Part shown: positions 7,821 to 16,720 of the stretch, piece after piece
Position numbering within the stretch: the stretch's first letter is position 1
How the letters are laid out: each line of letters opens with the position of its first letter
Assembly: GCF_029714325.1 (NCBI RefSeq)
Contig: NZ_CP121666.1
Span: 7,347,001-7,411,000 of the forward strand
Direction of reading: 5' to 3'
Source of the DNA: Bradyrhizobium sp. CB1717
Lineage (GTDB): Bacteria; Pseudomonadota; Alphaproteobacteria; Rhizobiales; Xanthobacteraceae
Length of the DNA stretch: 64,000 nucleotides
Translations under genes and position numbers: made by a program
The notes under the pieces: generated by a model
Database searches by the model: none
What the model saw: the letters and a program-made list of their open reading frames with translations, nothing else
What the model was told of the DNA's origin: nothing

Positions 7821-8752
7821 GTGTCCGACCGAAAAATAAGTTGAGTGATATCAGCGAGTTCTGATTCCATCGGTGTTGCGAAGCATCAAAGGGATCGAGA
7901 ATGTGGACTGATATCACCCGGGCACAGTTTGCCCGAGAGGAGCTGCGTTTGCCAAGCGACTTGACGGATGCGGAATGGGGCGTGCTGGAGAGGTTGCTTC
8001 CTGTGCGGGCCAAGCGCGGGCGGCGCCCGAAATGGAGCTATCGTGACATCGTCGAGGCGGTGCTCTATCTGCTGCGCGGCGGGTTGCCGTGGCGCATGCT
8101 GCCGCCCACTCTGTTTCCACCAATGACCACGGTGCAGTACTATTTCTACCAGTGGCGCGACAACGGATTGTGGCAATCGATCAACCACGCACTCCTGATG
8201 CTGGCGCGCGAGGCGATCGGCCGGGAGGCCTCGCCGACGGCCGGCGTGATCGACAGCCAATCGGTCAAGACCACGGAAAGTGGCGGCCCTCGCGGCTACG
8301 ACGCGGGAAAGAAGATCAAGGGTCGAAAGCGCCACATCGTCACCGACACCCAAGGGCTCCTGGTCGGAGCGATCGTTCACGCTGCCGACGTCCAGGATCG
8401 CGACGGCGCGCCAGATGTCCTGTGCAGCATTCGCTACCGCTTCCCCTGGCTGCGCCATATCTTCGCCGATGGCGGCTATGCCGGCGAAAAGCTCAAGGCG
8501 GTGCTGGAACAGATCGGCCGGTGGACTGTCGAGATCATCAAGCGCTCCGATGCCGCACAGGGCTTCGAGGTGCTTCCGCGCCGCTGGGCGGTCGAACGAA
8601 CCTTCGCCTGGCTCGGCCGCAACCGCAGATTGGCCAAGGACTTCGAGCGAACCATCGAAAGCGCAACTGCCTGGCTCTTCCTCGCCTCTGTCCAACTCAT
8701 GACAAGGCGCATCGCAGCGATAAAAACAGCAATGCAATTTTGAGTCAGGCTC
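7821..8752 (+). mobile_element. IS5-family insertion sequence in the tape-measure gene
   Basis: The 932-bp element has imperfect terminal inverted repeats (GTGTCCGACCGAAAAA at the left, GAGCCTGACTCAAAAT read inward from the right). It is flanked by the target duplication TAA at 7818-7820 and 8753-8755. It contains one transposase gene on the plus strand, opposite to the tape measure. The host frame is otherwise undamaged. Confidence 0.9.
7901..8743 (+). CDS. IS5-family DDE transposase
   Basis: The 280-residue transposase has the DDE residues of the IS5 family: Asp in GVIDSQSVKT, Asp in FADGGYAGEK, and Glu in the VERTFAWLGRNRRLAKDFE block. The N-terminus (LTDAEWGVLERLLP, then RDIVEAVLYLLRGGLPWRML) is the family's usual DNA-binding start. 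Length and motifs are complete, so it is probably active. Its stop lies nine bases before the right end of the element. Confidence 0.93.
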   Translation: MWTDITRAQFAREELRLPSDLTDAEWGVLERLLPVRAKRGRRPKWSYRDIVEAVLYLLRGGLPWRMLPPTLFPPMTTVQYYFYQWRDNGLWQSINHALLMLAREAIGREASPTAGVIDSQSVKTTESGGPRGYDAGKKIKGRKRHIVTDTQGLLVGAIVHAADVQDRDGAPDVLCSIRYRFPWLRHIFADGGYAGEKLKAVLEQIGRWTVEIIKRSDAAQGFEVLPRRWAVERTFAWLGRNRRLAKDFERTIESATAWLFLASVQLMTRRIAAIKTAMQF

Positions 8753-9113
8753 TAAGCCGGCCGAGAAATCCGCCTCCTTAACCCCACTCGCCATCGCGGC
8801 GTAAAGAGATTCTTGGAATTCCTTAGTCGACATAGTCGCAAGCTGAGCGTGCTCCGCGATGTCGACGAGCGCCTGAGACTGGCCACCAGCAAAGTCCACA
8901 AACGCCCTCATACTGGTGACAGCGGCAACCGTAGCGAGACTAACGCCGCCGATCGTCATCGTATATGAATTGAATAGAGAGTCGGCCTCAGTAGCCTTGC
9001 GCGACGTTTCGTCTACCGCGTTGCCCAGGTTCGATACGGAGTCTGTCGTCGAATCGATTCCGTCTCCGGTGGCGCTAATGGTAATGCGCCGTACCAAGTC
9101 ACCGTCAGCCATT

Positions 9114-10943
9114 TTACCCCTTCACAGACGTGATGAGCGCAGACCGGAAGCCGTTCGCAGCCGAGAAAAAGAACAGGTTGAAGGACGCGGACGAGCTATC
9201 GCTTGCACCTAGAACGGTTGCGTAATGGCGCCCCTCAGTGAGGGTGCGCGAAGCCGCCGCCGCTACCGGGCGCAAGGCGCCTGAGGTTCCGTCAGAGATT
9301 GCAGCCATGCCGTCTTCTGGCGTATTTCCATCGAACCCAATGGCCGCAAATACGGCGTGGCTAGGCGCTCCGGGGTAGCCGGAGCCGGCAAGGACTGCGT
9401 CGACAATCTCATCTGACCAAGTCAGAAACTCCACACGCATTTCGCTGTGAAGCTCAACGAACGTCGTGCTGGTGGTGCTGCGAGTTGCCGTATTGTGACT
9501 GCTGAAGCTCTTCTTCGTGCGGTTGAACCACGACAGAACGAGGTTATCCGCCCAAACCGGGCCGGTATTTGGCGATGCAATGCCGACCAACGTTCGCGTG
9601 TCGTCACCGCTCTTAACCTCGTTGCCCTTGTTGCCGGCAGTTGTCGACGTTCCATGCGCAGTTGTCGACGCTTCCAGCGCGTTGATTACGCCTGCAGATG
9701 CCGTCGCGTAGATCATGTAAACAGTTCCAGCGGTCAGGCCGGTTGCTGCGAGTGATACGCCGGCATCTGGCACCGTGCACGGAATGCCGTTGACCGTCAG
9801 AAGATTGCCATTGTACGGCATCAGAACAATGTTCGATCCGGACTTAATCAGCCTGCATTGCCCGTAGACCTGAGGAACGCCAAGGTTGGCGCGAGCGGTC
9901 GACTTGTTCGCCAAGTCAGACAAGTTGTTTGCGCTCGAAAGGTCGCCAGCTCCGGGCTCGCCCGCAACATTAAGGTTCCAAGCCGTTCCCGTGCCGCTAC
10001 CGCTGGTCTTGTCGCTGGTAATCGTGAGAGTCGTACCGCTGTAGGTAACGACACCCTCAACCCATCCTGTTGCGCCTGCAGTCGCGGTAGCTCGCACGCG
10101 AGCCCCGTTCGTGTAGGCAAGGCCGGCTTGCGTAGTGAATGCCTTTGCGCCAGTACCGATCGTAATGGACGTGGTCGACGTGCCGCCATATCCGGCGCCC
10201 GTCGCTCCGGTTGCGCCGGTTGCTCCAATGCTGGCGATCAACTGCCAATACGTCGTGTTAGGCGCAGTATGACCAGACCCCGGAGTCGGGTTGATCCATA
10301 CGTAAGACGAACCGGAGTCCGTCATAACGTCGCCAACCGAATACGTCGTAGCGCCGTTATAAGCCCCGGTGAAGTTGAACCCCTTGTAGATGCCAAGATA
10401 GGTCCAAACGCCGGATGACTTTACCCAAAGCTTGCCGGTGTTTGGCTGAAGCGCATACTGACCGTCTGAGCCGTACGATGGGTCAGGCGCGCTAGCGGAG
10501 GAGCCAACGAAGAAAAAGAATCCAGTTGTATCGAGCGCGGCAATCATGGCGTTCACAGACGCCATGGCCGAACCGCCAACGTAACGAAGCGGAGAGCGCC
10601 AAACGATTTTGTAAGCCGTTCCCGCTGATACCGCAGTGTATGGCCAAGCATCGATTGTGATAGTCGTGGCGTCGACCACGTCCAGAACAATGACCGTGTG
10701 CCCAGCTACTACGATATCGTCACCCGGCTTCGCGTTAACGCCCGTCCAATTCGTGCCGCTGCCGACAATAGAAGTTGCTCCGGCGCCGATGGATACGGTG
10801 CCCGTCGAATAGGTATTGAATGCTGTCAATGAATAGATTCCGTTTTCAAAAATGGATGGTTCGCGCAGCAATGCCCCGTGCACGAGTCGGGTTCGTTTAT
10901 GACGATTGCCAATCGCGCCTGCCGTGTTAAAAGCGCGGCGCAA
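9114..10943 (-). CDS. Phage tail fibre or receptor-binding structural protein
   Basis: A long protein rich in Gly, Thr, Ser and Ala with beta-strand character. It contains a short collagen-like stretch (GATGATGATGAG) and the phrase SSANNLSDLANKSTARANLG, often seen in tail fibres just before the distal domain. It ends one base before the tape-measure ATG, so the two are one late operon. The first 25 codons look non-coding and overlap a divergent promoter; a GTG about 25 codons in (VHGALLREPSIF) is a likelier start, or the 5' end is truncated. It likely contacts the host surface. Confidence 0.65.
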   Translation of the reverse strand: MRRAFNTAGAIGNRHKRTRLVHGALLREPSIFENGIYSLTAFNTYSTGTVSIGAGATSIVGSGTNWTGVNAKPGDDIVVAGHTVIVLDVVDATTITIDAWPYTAVSAGTAYKIVWRSPLRYVGGSAMASVNAMIAALDTTGFFFFVGSSASAPDPSYGSDGQYALQPNTGKLWVKSSGVWTYLGIYKGFNFTGAYNGATTYSVGDVMTDSGSSYVWINPTPGSGHTAPNTTYWQLIASIGATGATGATGAGYGGTSTTSITIGTGAKAFTTQAGLAYTNGARVRATATAGATGWVEGVVTYSGTTLTITSDKTSGSGTGTAWNLNVAGEPGAGDLSSANNLSDLANKSTARANLGVPQVYGQCRLIKSGSNIVLMPYNGNLLTVNGIPCTVPDAGVSLAATGLTAGTVYMIYATASAGVINALEASTTAHGTSTTAGNKGNEVKSGDDTRTLVGIASPNTGPVWADNLVLSWFNRTKKSFSSHNTATRSTTSTTFVELHSEMRVEFLTWSDEIVDAVLAGSGYPGAPSHAVFAAIGFDGNTPEDGMAAISDGTSGALRPVAAAASRTLTEGRHYATVLGASDSSSASFNLFFFSAANGFRSALITSVKG

Positions 10944-10957
10944 TATCAGAGGTGCAA

Positions 10958-11140
10958 ATGGCTAAGAAATCGAAGAAGCTTGTCCGTCGGGAATACACGG
11001 CAGCGGACGTCAAAGAGTTGCGCGCGCATTCGAAATCAAAAACGCCGGTTACGAAGATCGCGAAACAAATGAAGCGAACTGAAGCATCTCTGCGCCAAAA
11101 GGCGATGGCGCTAGGGATACCGCTGGGGCACAGGCGGTAG
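10958..11140 (+). CDS. Small basic protein with helix-turn-helix character
   Basis: The 60-residue protein is strongly basic (MAKKSKKLVRREYTAADVKE at the start) and contains a homeodomain-like pattern: TPVTKIAKQMKRTEASLRQK. AGAGG precedes the ATG at 10958, which is preferred over the upstream in-frame ATG at 10952. It stands alone, divergent from the tail fibre gene. It could be a DNA-binding regulator; the target is unknown. Confidence 0.65.
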   Translation: MAKKSKKLVRREYTAADVKELRAHSKSKTPVTKIAKQMKRTEASLRQKAMALGIPLGHRR

Positions 11141-11161
11141 GCCGAGCTGAATAGGTAGAAG

Positions 11162-12193
11162 CTACGAGTCGATGCGCCTCAAGACGGAGCGGCTTTGGAT
11201 CACGTATCGACGCCCTTTCTCGGTCGGACGCCACGCCACAAAGCGCCGTTCGGAGCGCAACAGTCCAGACATTGTTGTGCCACCGGTTGTCTGAATGAGG
11301 CCCAAAGCTTCAAACTGATAGCGGAGCTTTATCAGTTCTTGGTCTGATATTGCGTATCTGGCCGATTCCTCTTCGATCGCCGTTCTTGCCCCAAGAAAGG
11401 CGCCGATGCTCTGACGAATTAAATATTCTTCGGGCTCCGTAAGAAGAAGATCGTAGAGACTGACGAACACCTCTCCGAGACTTGCGGAGGCTACTCGCGT
11501 GCCAGCGCGGTCGGCTCCCCCCGCGCCGTTTTCAATATAAACCTCGATATCAAAATCTAAGGCGTCGTTTGGCCCGATTAGGCTCGGATCGAATGTCACG
11601 TCGCTTCCCTGTAGATCCTCCAGCTTCTGCCTTAAATCGGAATTTTCGATCCGAAGACGCTCTGCTTCTTGAAGCACCCGCGGGTCAATCGCTTGGTCAC
11701 CCCGAATCCACCCCTTTCTGGGAGTCAGGTTGGTGGCTTGAGAAACCGCAATAAGCACGCTTCTACAGAGGTCATTGGCATCAGTCCACATCTCGACCAA
11801 TCGCTTGTCCCGCAGTTTTGCACGGAATGCTTCAAGGCGCGCCACTTGGTCGGGGTCGCGATCTGTGTAACGAGCTTCGATCCGGTCCGGATGCTTATGC
11901 AAAAAGGCCAATACCGGGATGCCCTTCAGCTTCGCGTATTCGAATTCGTGTTCCGTAAAGCTCAGGTTGTCCTCAGCTAGCGACCCGTAACGACCACCAA
12001 CAATCACGACGTAATAGTCGGTTCGATCGATGACGCGTTTGATAAAATCAAGTTGCTGTTGATCTGTTGCGGGGAACAATTCCATCCCAGCCACAAGATA
12101 ACCAGCCTTGGCAAGGGCATTGCTTACTTGCCGTCTCTCGTCTTCTAAATCGACAAAGGTGGAGCTTACGAAAACCTGATAAACTCTGTCCAT
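11162..12193 (-). CDS. DUF4062-domain protein, possible phage-carried defence gene
   Basis: The N-terminus has the DUF4062 signature VFVSSTFVDLEDERRQV, with YYVVIVGGRYGSL and FTEHEFEYAKLKGIPVLAFL (about residues 1-130), a TIR-like Rossmann fold often found at the front of NTPase or immune-type proteins. A coiled-coil segment (QEAERLRIENSDLRQKLEDL) follows, then a C-terminal region ending in a winged-helix-like part (LIQTTGGTTMSGLL). No NTPase domain is present. It is a stand-alone gene without structural phage features, which suggests a moron. Function is unproven. Confidence 0.7.
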   Translation of the reverse strand: MDRVYQVFVSSTFVDLEDERRQVSNALAKAGYLVAGMELFPATDQQQLDFIKRVIDRTDYYVVIVGGRYGSLAEDNLSFTEHEFEYAKLKGIPVLAFLHKHPDRIEARYTDRDPDQVARLEAFRAKLRDKRLVEMWTDANDLCRSVLIAVSQATNLTPRKGWIRGDQAIDPRVLQEAERLRIENSDLRQKLEDLQGSDVTFDPSLIGPNDALDFDIEVYIENGAGGADRAGTRVASASLGEVFVSLYDLLLTEPEEYLIRQSIGAFLGARTAIEEESARYAISDQELIKLRYQFEALGLIQTTGGTTMSGLLRSERRFVAWRPTEKGRRYVIQSRSVLRRIDS

Positions 12194-12386
12194 GGATTCC
12201 CGATGCGCAGTTGCATTCCCCAGTTACAGGTTAATCTGACTGGGAAATCGGTTCAATTGGGCGAGCGGAGCGGGAATCCCCATTTTGTGGATACGTAACT
12301 TTTGGGCCCCATCGGTCTAAGGTCCATCAACCCCAAGGATTCATGCCCCCCTACCCGGTCGACAAGATCAGTGATCGCGCGATCCT

Positions 12387-12821
12387 TCACACGCGCCGGC
12401 CACGCTGGCCATGTTGCCTGTTGTGGCATCGCATGCAGAGCGTGCGCAGGTTGGCCAGCGTATCCGTTGAACCGGGCGTGCCACGCTCTATGACGTGGTG
12501 TGCTGTCAGCCTGTCAGTTGGCGTGGTGCAGAACTGCTCAGTGCACCGATTGCCGTCACGCTCTAGGCACGCAGCACGTAGAGCACGCCAGCCGCTGGAC
12601 TTGTAAAAGGCATCGCCGCTGAAGGTCGGTCGCCTATACGGCCGCCACTGGGCTGGCCTGAATTGTTTTGGTCGTATTGGTATGGTTCTCTCCGTTATGG
12701 CAACCACGGCCCGCAGCCGCGCCCGCCCATGCGTTATTTCGAGGCGCCCGGCGAAGCCGCACGGGTCTAAATACAGGCCGCTCAGTGGCCTTCCTATTGG
12801 GTCACAAACCAAATCATCCAA
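12387..12821 (-). CDS. HNH endonuclease of phage type
   Basis: The 144-residue protein ends in an HNH core: LRAACLERDGNRCTE, then LTAHHVIERG with the HH pair, NLRTLCMRCHNRQHG. This is the compact form common near phage packaging genes, where it helps terminase cut DNA, and also in homing nucleases. No terminase is adjacent here. It lies downstream of the helicase and iteron-like array. The first 60 residues have no clear domain. Confidence 0.75.
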   Translation of the reverse strand: MDDLVCDPIGRPLSGLYLDPCGFAGRLEITHGRARLRAVVAITERTIPIRPKQFRPAQWRPYRRPTFSGDAFYKSSGWRALRAACLERDGNRCTEQFCTTPTDRLTAHHVIERGTPGSTDTLANLRTLCMRCHNRQHGQRGRRV

Positions 12822-13075
12822 TTCGTCGGTAGAATTTCTAAGAGACTCCCGAAAACACCCCCAAAAACGGGGTAAGAGCGATGGCTACCGACAAATTGGA
12901 TGAATTCAATAGTTTGATAGATAATACCTATTTTTATAGGGGTTTTCTGACTTCCAAATCGTCGGTAGAGCCTACCGACGATTTACCGACGAAACCGACG
13001 AATTGGGGTCCCAACACCCAATTCCCTACCGACGATACCGACGATTTGCCGACGATTTAACCGACGAAATGGAGC
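12819..13075. repeat. Iteron-like array of CCGACGA repeats, candidate replication origin
   Basis: CCGACGA occurs seven times on the plus strand between 12973 and 13074, mostly as ACCGACGAWTT. Inverted copies (TCGTCGGTAG) occur near 12826 and 12959. A 13-bp perfect inverted repeat spans 12956-12984, with an AT-rich stretch (12905-12950) beside it. The array runs into the end of the helicase gene. Repeats plus an AT-rich block next to a replication gene suggest an origin. Confidence 0.55.
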
Positions 13076-14471
13076 CGGATACGAGACCTGGCCCCGGTCT
13101 TAGTTTCCCGCCGCGCGATGCGCTCCGCCTCCAGCAAATCCTTCAGGATGTCCGTCCGTCGATTACGTTCGATGCCGCCGCAGCGATCGGCCAGCTTTCC
13201 TTCGGTGATGCCCTCCGGCCCCGCCTTCTTGATGTGCTCCAGAATGCGGTTTCGGTCGGCTTCTCGTTGGTTGTCTGCGATCTTGTCACGCGTCTCTTCC
13301 ATCATGACTGACGTCGAATGCCACGCCAGCTTGGTAGCCCAGACCATAGCCTCCCCCGCAATGACCGGCTCCGTCCAGTTCGCCCCCACGGAGACAGTCA
13401 GCGCCAGCTTTATGGCGTGCTCCACGGCTCGGTTTAGGATCGGCAGGCTTTGGTGCGGCACGACGCCCTCCCGCTCGTCTACGAACGCCTCGAAGCGTTG
13501 TAGTTCGGTCTTGGCCTCCGGCGAGTACGCTACGGCCACTGGCTTGCAGCGCTGCGCCCCTGTCTCGACACCTGAAAGGTTGCCCGCACCTCGCCCCGCC
13601 AAGACTAAAGCCTGACAGGCGTCGATAAGAGACCGTGGAACGTCGGTGACGCTGCGCTCCGCGATAACTCTCGGTGGCTTTGGGCCCGCAACGTTGAACA
13701 ACAGGAAGCGTGGCAACAGGCCGTCACTGGTATTCAGCGCGCTCACCGACGCCCAGAAGTCTTCTGGCGTTGACGTTCCGTAGAGGCAAAAGTTTGGATT
13801 ATGTATTCGCTCCGGCATTGGACTGCCGGCATATGCAGCTCCCTCAAAAGCGGTACTGGCACTGGTGAACATCTCAAGCAGGTCGCTGGGATCAGCTGGT
13901 TATGAATTCCGGCCTTCCTGTCGTTGATCTGTCGCATCATTCCGCCGAACTCATCGACCATGCAAAGACACGACGGCTTGGCCATGACGACACCCCGCAA
14001 GGCCGAAGCCGACATGAAGCGATTTGGCCCCATGAAACGCTCCAGACCCGCTTCTGTGGCCAGTCTCTTCAGTTGCGAGCGGGCATGATCCTTGCCGAAA
14101 CCCGAACCGGCAAGACCAATTGAGTAGAAGTTTGTTCGCAGATCGGACGGGCTAGCAAAGCGACGTCCCAACAGCGCGCCAACGAAAGGTAGCGTGGCTG
14201 CCAGAGCCAGCTCACGTGACGGCCGGCTGGACGACGACACAATCCAGTCAACCAACTCACTAATTAACCCGCCCGGATTCGTCAGGTCGGCTAGAGTGAT
14301 CTTCTCCGCAGCGCGCTCTTCACCGGCCAAGCGTGACCGTTTGAGACGTTCAGATTCGGCTAGTACTTCGGGCGCGATGTCGGCAATGAACGCCTGCCGC
14401 AGTTCGTGAACCTGTTCTAAGCTTCGCGTCAACGACCCTCCAATTCCACTGCAATATTTCGGGCCAGCCAT
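13057..14471 (-). pseudogene. Phage primase-helicase (DUF3987-like), frameshifted
   Basis: The 5' part has a Walker A-like GLAGSGFGKDHA and the block LCMVDEFGGMMRQINDRKAG, typical of DUF3987 helicases of mobile elements. Near 13890 the frame shifts and continues DLLEMFTSASTAFEG to the end at 13057. Together the two parts would give about 470 residues, near the family length. The C-terminal part ends in a winged-helix-like segment (GITEGKLADRCGG). It would unwind DNA for element replication, but the frameshift probably inactivates it. The start overlaps the end of the preceding gene. Confidence 0.7.
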
Positions 14472-15061
14472 CGCGCTTCGTCTTCAAAGAAGCGAACTAC
14501 TGCTGCCTCAGTGTCATCAATCACAAATCGCGACAATTCTGTTTCATCGCAGCCGAAGCCCCACTCCCACGCCTCGAACGCAGTAGCAATATCGTTACAC
14601 TCGATAACGTCTATTGCGCGCAGTTCCTTCAGCGAATGGCGGTCCTTCAGCGCGATATGGCAGCAACCTTCACAACCCGCCTCTATCCAATCAATGGGGT
14701 GCCAGTACAAGCGCACCATCGAACGCTTAAGATTATCACGCCCAAGCCACGGCGCCTTGCAACACACCGTTTCGTAGGACAGATCATCACCGATTACCAA
14801 CAAGTCGACGAACCGGCCGTTCTCGACAACAGGTACGGCCAGCGCGGTTCGTTTCGGTCCCACATGATCGGGCGGATAGATCCTGAAGTCGTACCGGCCG
14901 CCATTCCAGATGTAAACATAGTCAATCAGAACCGCCTTGCCGCACTGCTCCGGATTTACTCCGTGCTCCTGTAGCCACGCGGCAGCGGTCAGGCCATCTC
15001 CGGCCCGTTCTAGAAACTCCCGCTCAACGTCGGCAGGTAACGGTAAGGTATCGTCTTCCAT
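14429..15061 (-). CDS. Unknown protein upstream of the helicase, possibly Toprim-like
   Basis: A 210-residue acidic protein. The segment GRYDFRIYPPDHVGPKRTAL and VVENGRFVDLLVIGDD resembles the central part of phage primase proteins that precede DUF3987 helicases, but no metal-binding motif is clear. A cysteine-rich spot (AGCEGCCHIA) stands out. The start at 15061 follows a GAGAGAG/GAAGAG purine-rich region. It overlaps the helicase by 43 bp, so it probably belongs to the replication unit. Confidence 0.5.
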   Translation of the reverse strand: MEDDTLPLPADVEREFLERAGDGLTAAAWLQEHGVNPEQCGKAVLIDYVYIWNGGRYDFRIYPPDHVGPKRTALAVPVVENGRFVDLLVIGDDLSYETVCCKAPWLGRDNLKRSMVRLYWHPIDWIEAGCEGCCHIALKDRHSLKELRAIDVIECNDIATAFEAWEWGFGCDETELSRFVIDDTEAAVVRFFEDEARWLARNIAVELEGR

Positions 15062-15125
15062 CTCTTCATTCTCTCTCCTCCGCAGAGTGCTTGCGGCGCC
15101 CAACAATCAGGACGCGCAATTCACG

Positions 15126-15446
15126 TCACGCAGCAATCCAAGCGACGTATTCGCCGCCAGAGCGAAGACCGAAGACGTCAATAGGCGTGTTGGCCTGCAG
15201 GAAACGCCGCGGGCCGTTGGTTGCGTCCGGCGCAGTGCCGATCGCGAAATAGATATCGACCGTGGAGATAATGGAGAAGATCGGGGCGCCCGCCACCGTC
15301 GACTCAATCGGACTCGCGTTGGTCGTAGTGCCGCCTGCCGACATGGTCTGAGACCACTTGCATTCAGCGAGAAGAGCAACGTTGTGGTTCTTGTCGTGAA
15401 CCGGGCCGGAGTAGCCGCATGAAATATGAGTGCCTGAGAAGGCCAT
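15126..15446 (-). CDS. Unknown phage structural-type protein
   Basis: The 106-residue protein is rich in Ala, Thr, Ser and Gly with a beta pattern, ending FGLRSGGEYVAWIAA. It follows the prohead protease gene by 18 bp in the same direction, the place where head-decoration or capsid genes often sit, but it is far too short to be a major capsid protein. No family was recognised. Confidence 0.5.
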   Translation of the reverse strand: MAFSGTHISCGYSGPVHDKNHNVALLAECKWSQTMSAGGTTTNASPIESTVAGAPIFSIISTVDIYFAIGTAPDATNGPRRFLQANTPIDVFGLRSGGEYVAWIAA

Positions 15447-15463
15447 TGAAATTCCTTGTAAAG

Positions 15464-15979
15464 TTATGAGCGCAGCGACGCTGCGAGGTTGGACAGAGCG
15501 CGCAAATCGCCTTCCGCCTTAACACTATGGATGCGCGCTAGATCGTTGCTGGGGTAGTGAACCACGCTGATTTCACGAAGGTCGATCGCGTGCAGCCTGC
15601 GCCGCACGTCCCCGCCCTTGGGTAACATCGTGAAGCGCTTGGCAACGAACCCGATTGAAAGACCGTTTAAGGCGCCGGCTCTGATTAGGGCGTGCACGTC
15701 GTCGGCACGGCGATTGCCCAACGCCAGTCGACCCTTAACGTACAGGCCGCTGCCGTCTTCCGTCATGTCGGCCCACGTGCCCAGCGGCAGGCTATCTTCG
15801 ATCTGACTGCCCATTGCGTGCTGAAGAAGAAGCGCCGGCATCCGGCCGGTTCGCTTTGCTTTGGCGATCGTATCGGCAAAGGCCCCTCTATCGATTGAGT
15901 CTGAATGACTATCGACGTTCCCAAAGTATGCACCGTAACCTTCGATGCTCCCGTCAGAGTCGACGCCGAAATTAGCCAT
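15464..15979 (-). CDS. HK97-type prohead protease
   Basis: The 171-residue protein has the family landmarks: GYGAYFGNVDSHSDSIDRGA at the start, LLLQHAMGSQIEDSLPLGTW with the catalytic-type His, then ALNGLSIGFVAKRF with the Ser, and LREISVVHYPSND. These serine proteases cleave scaffold and capsid precursors during head maturation. The length is normal for the family. It overlaps the preceding small gene by eight bases. No matching capsid gene is in the element, so it is either a remnant or redirects a helper phage's capsid. Confidence 0.85.
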   Translation of the reverse strand: MANFGVDSDGSIEGYGAYFGNVDSHSDSIDRGAFADTIAKAKRTGRMPALLLQHAMGSQIEDSLPLGTWADMTEDGSGLYVKGRLALGNRRADDVHALIRAGALNGLSIGFVAKRFTMLPKGGDVRRRLHAIDLREISVVHYPSNDLARIHSVKAEGDLRALSNLAASLRS

Positions 15980-16154
15980 GCATCAACTGCCTCAGCGCGC
16001 GCTCAAACCGATCCGCCGCGGCATCGAATGCTGACTTGGTGTCATTCTCAACCAAATACAGCTTGCCGTCGCGCGTCTCGTACAGGCCGGGCGCAAGGTC
16101 GCTTTTGAGTTCAACCTTCGTCGCGCCGTCCGAGGAATACTCCATAGCCATCAC
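15972..16154 (-). CDS. Small unknown protein in the protease operon
   Basis: Sixty residues, with SDLAPGLYETRDGKLYLVEN and FDAAADRFERALRQLMHG, a beta hairpin then an amphipathic helix. It overlaps both neighbours by a few bases (ATGA at 16151), so it is translated as part of the 17304-15464 operon. No function can be named. Confidence 0.55.
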   Translation of the reverse strand: MMAMEYSSDGATKVELKSDLAPGLYETRDGKLYLVENDTKSAFDAAADRFERALRQLMHG

Positions 16155-16720
16155 GCCAGCTCCTTGGGCAACTTTATGTAGTTCAACGCCGATGCTTGTC
16201 TCACCACTTGCGCAAGTTCACTGGCTCGATGCGTCGACTCATCCTTAAACACCCGATCAGTTTCGAGCTTGCAGGGCATTCCCCAAAATCCAAAGTCCCG
16301 GGAAACCAGTCTTCCCTTCACTTGCTCGATTACGCGGAAGGGTTCATAAATCTGCAGCAGGCTGGCAGCAATTTTGCGCTCTTCCGCTTCGACGGCAGGC
16401 CGCAACGCTTCACGTACGCGCTGCTCTTCTTTCGCTTTCAGAACACCCAGAATTCCTTTGCGGATATCACGCACTTCGTAGGCATCAGCCAATTCCGCTG
16501 CAGCTTCCGCAATCCGCGTTTCGCCCGCCTTACGCGGTTCGCTTGGCATCTCGCCGCGCTCAATTGCAGCGGCCCGCTTCAGGTCGTCCGCATCGACGTA
16601 ACCCGGCGAGGAAACGCGCTGCAGCTTCGCCGCGGCCTCTGAAACAAGCCTATTGGCCTCTTGAAGGCTACGACTCGCAGCGATGTAGTCCGCAGACTCG
16701 GGCGGCATAGTGATGTTCAT
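16151..16720 (-). CDS. Unknown helical protein in the protease operon
   Basis: The 189-residue protein is largely alpha-helical and charged, with a likely coiled coil (SRSLQEANRLVSEAAAKLQR and AEERKIAASLLQIY). This resembles scaffold or head-assembly accessory proteins only in a general way. It overlaps its neighbours by four bases on each side, which supports translational coupling. No family was recognised. Confidence 0.55.
   Translation of the reverse strand: MNITMPPESADYIAASRSLQEANRLVSEAAAKLQRVSSPGYVDADDLKRAAAIERGEMPSEPRKAGETRIAEAAAELADAYEVRDIRKGILGVLKAKEEQRVREALRPAVEAEERKIAASLLQIYEPFRVIEQVKGRLVSRDFGFWGMPCKLETDRVFKDESTHRASELAQVVRQASALNYIKLPKELA

Larger units (their letters stand above)
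6108..9112 (-). pseudogene. Phage tail tape-measure protein gene, split by an IS5 element
   Basis: Removing the 932-bp IS and one 3-bp duplication rejoins one frame of 689 codons. The N-terminal part (from 9112) has MADGDLVRRITISATGDGID and a hydrophobic segment GGVSLATVAAVTSM; the rest (7820 down to 6108) is long and helical, with a glycine-rich region and the end ARGADEAGLARVQAQIADL. This fits tape-measure proteins of long-tailed phages, which set tail length and form part of the DNA channel, though 689 residues is short. The codons across the IS join perfectly, so insertion is the only visible lesion. A relative with a large internal deletion is at 23129-23568. Confidence 0.8.

Noticed and set aside
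7886..9112. A 408-codon minus-strand frame as one protein
   Set aside because: Only its first 120 codons are tape measure; the rest is antisense to the IS5 transposase.
12819..13075. The CCGACGA repeats as a CRISPR array
   Set aside because: Repeat units are about 10 bp with no regular spacers and no cas genes nearby. No CRISPR array was seen anywhere in the window.
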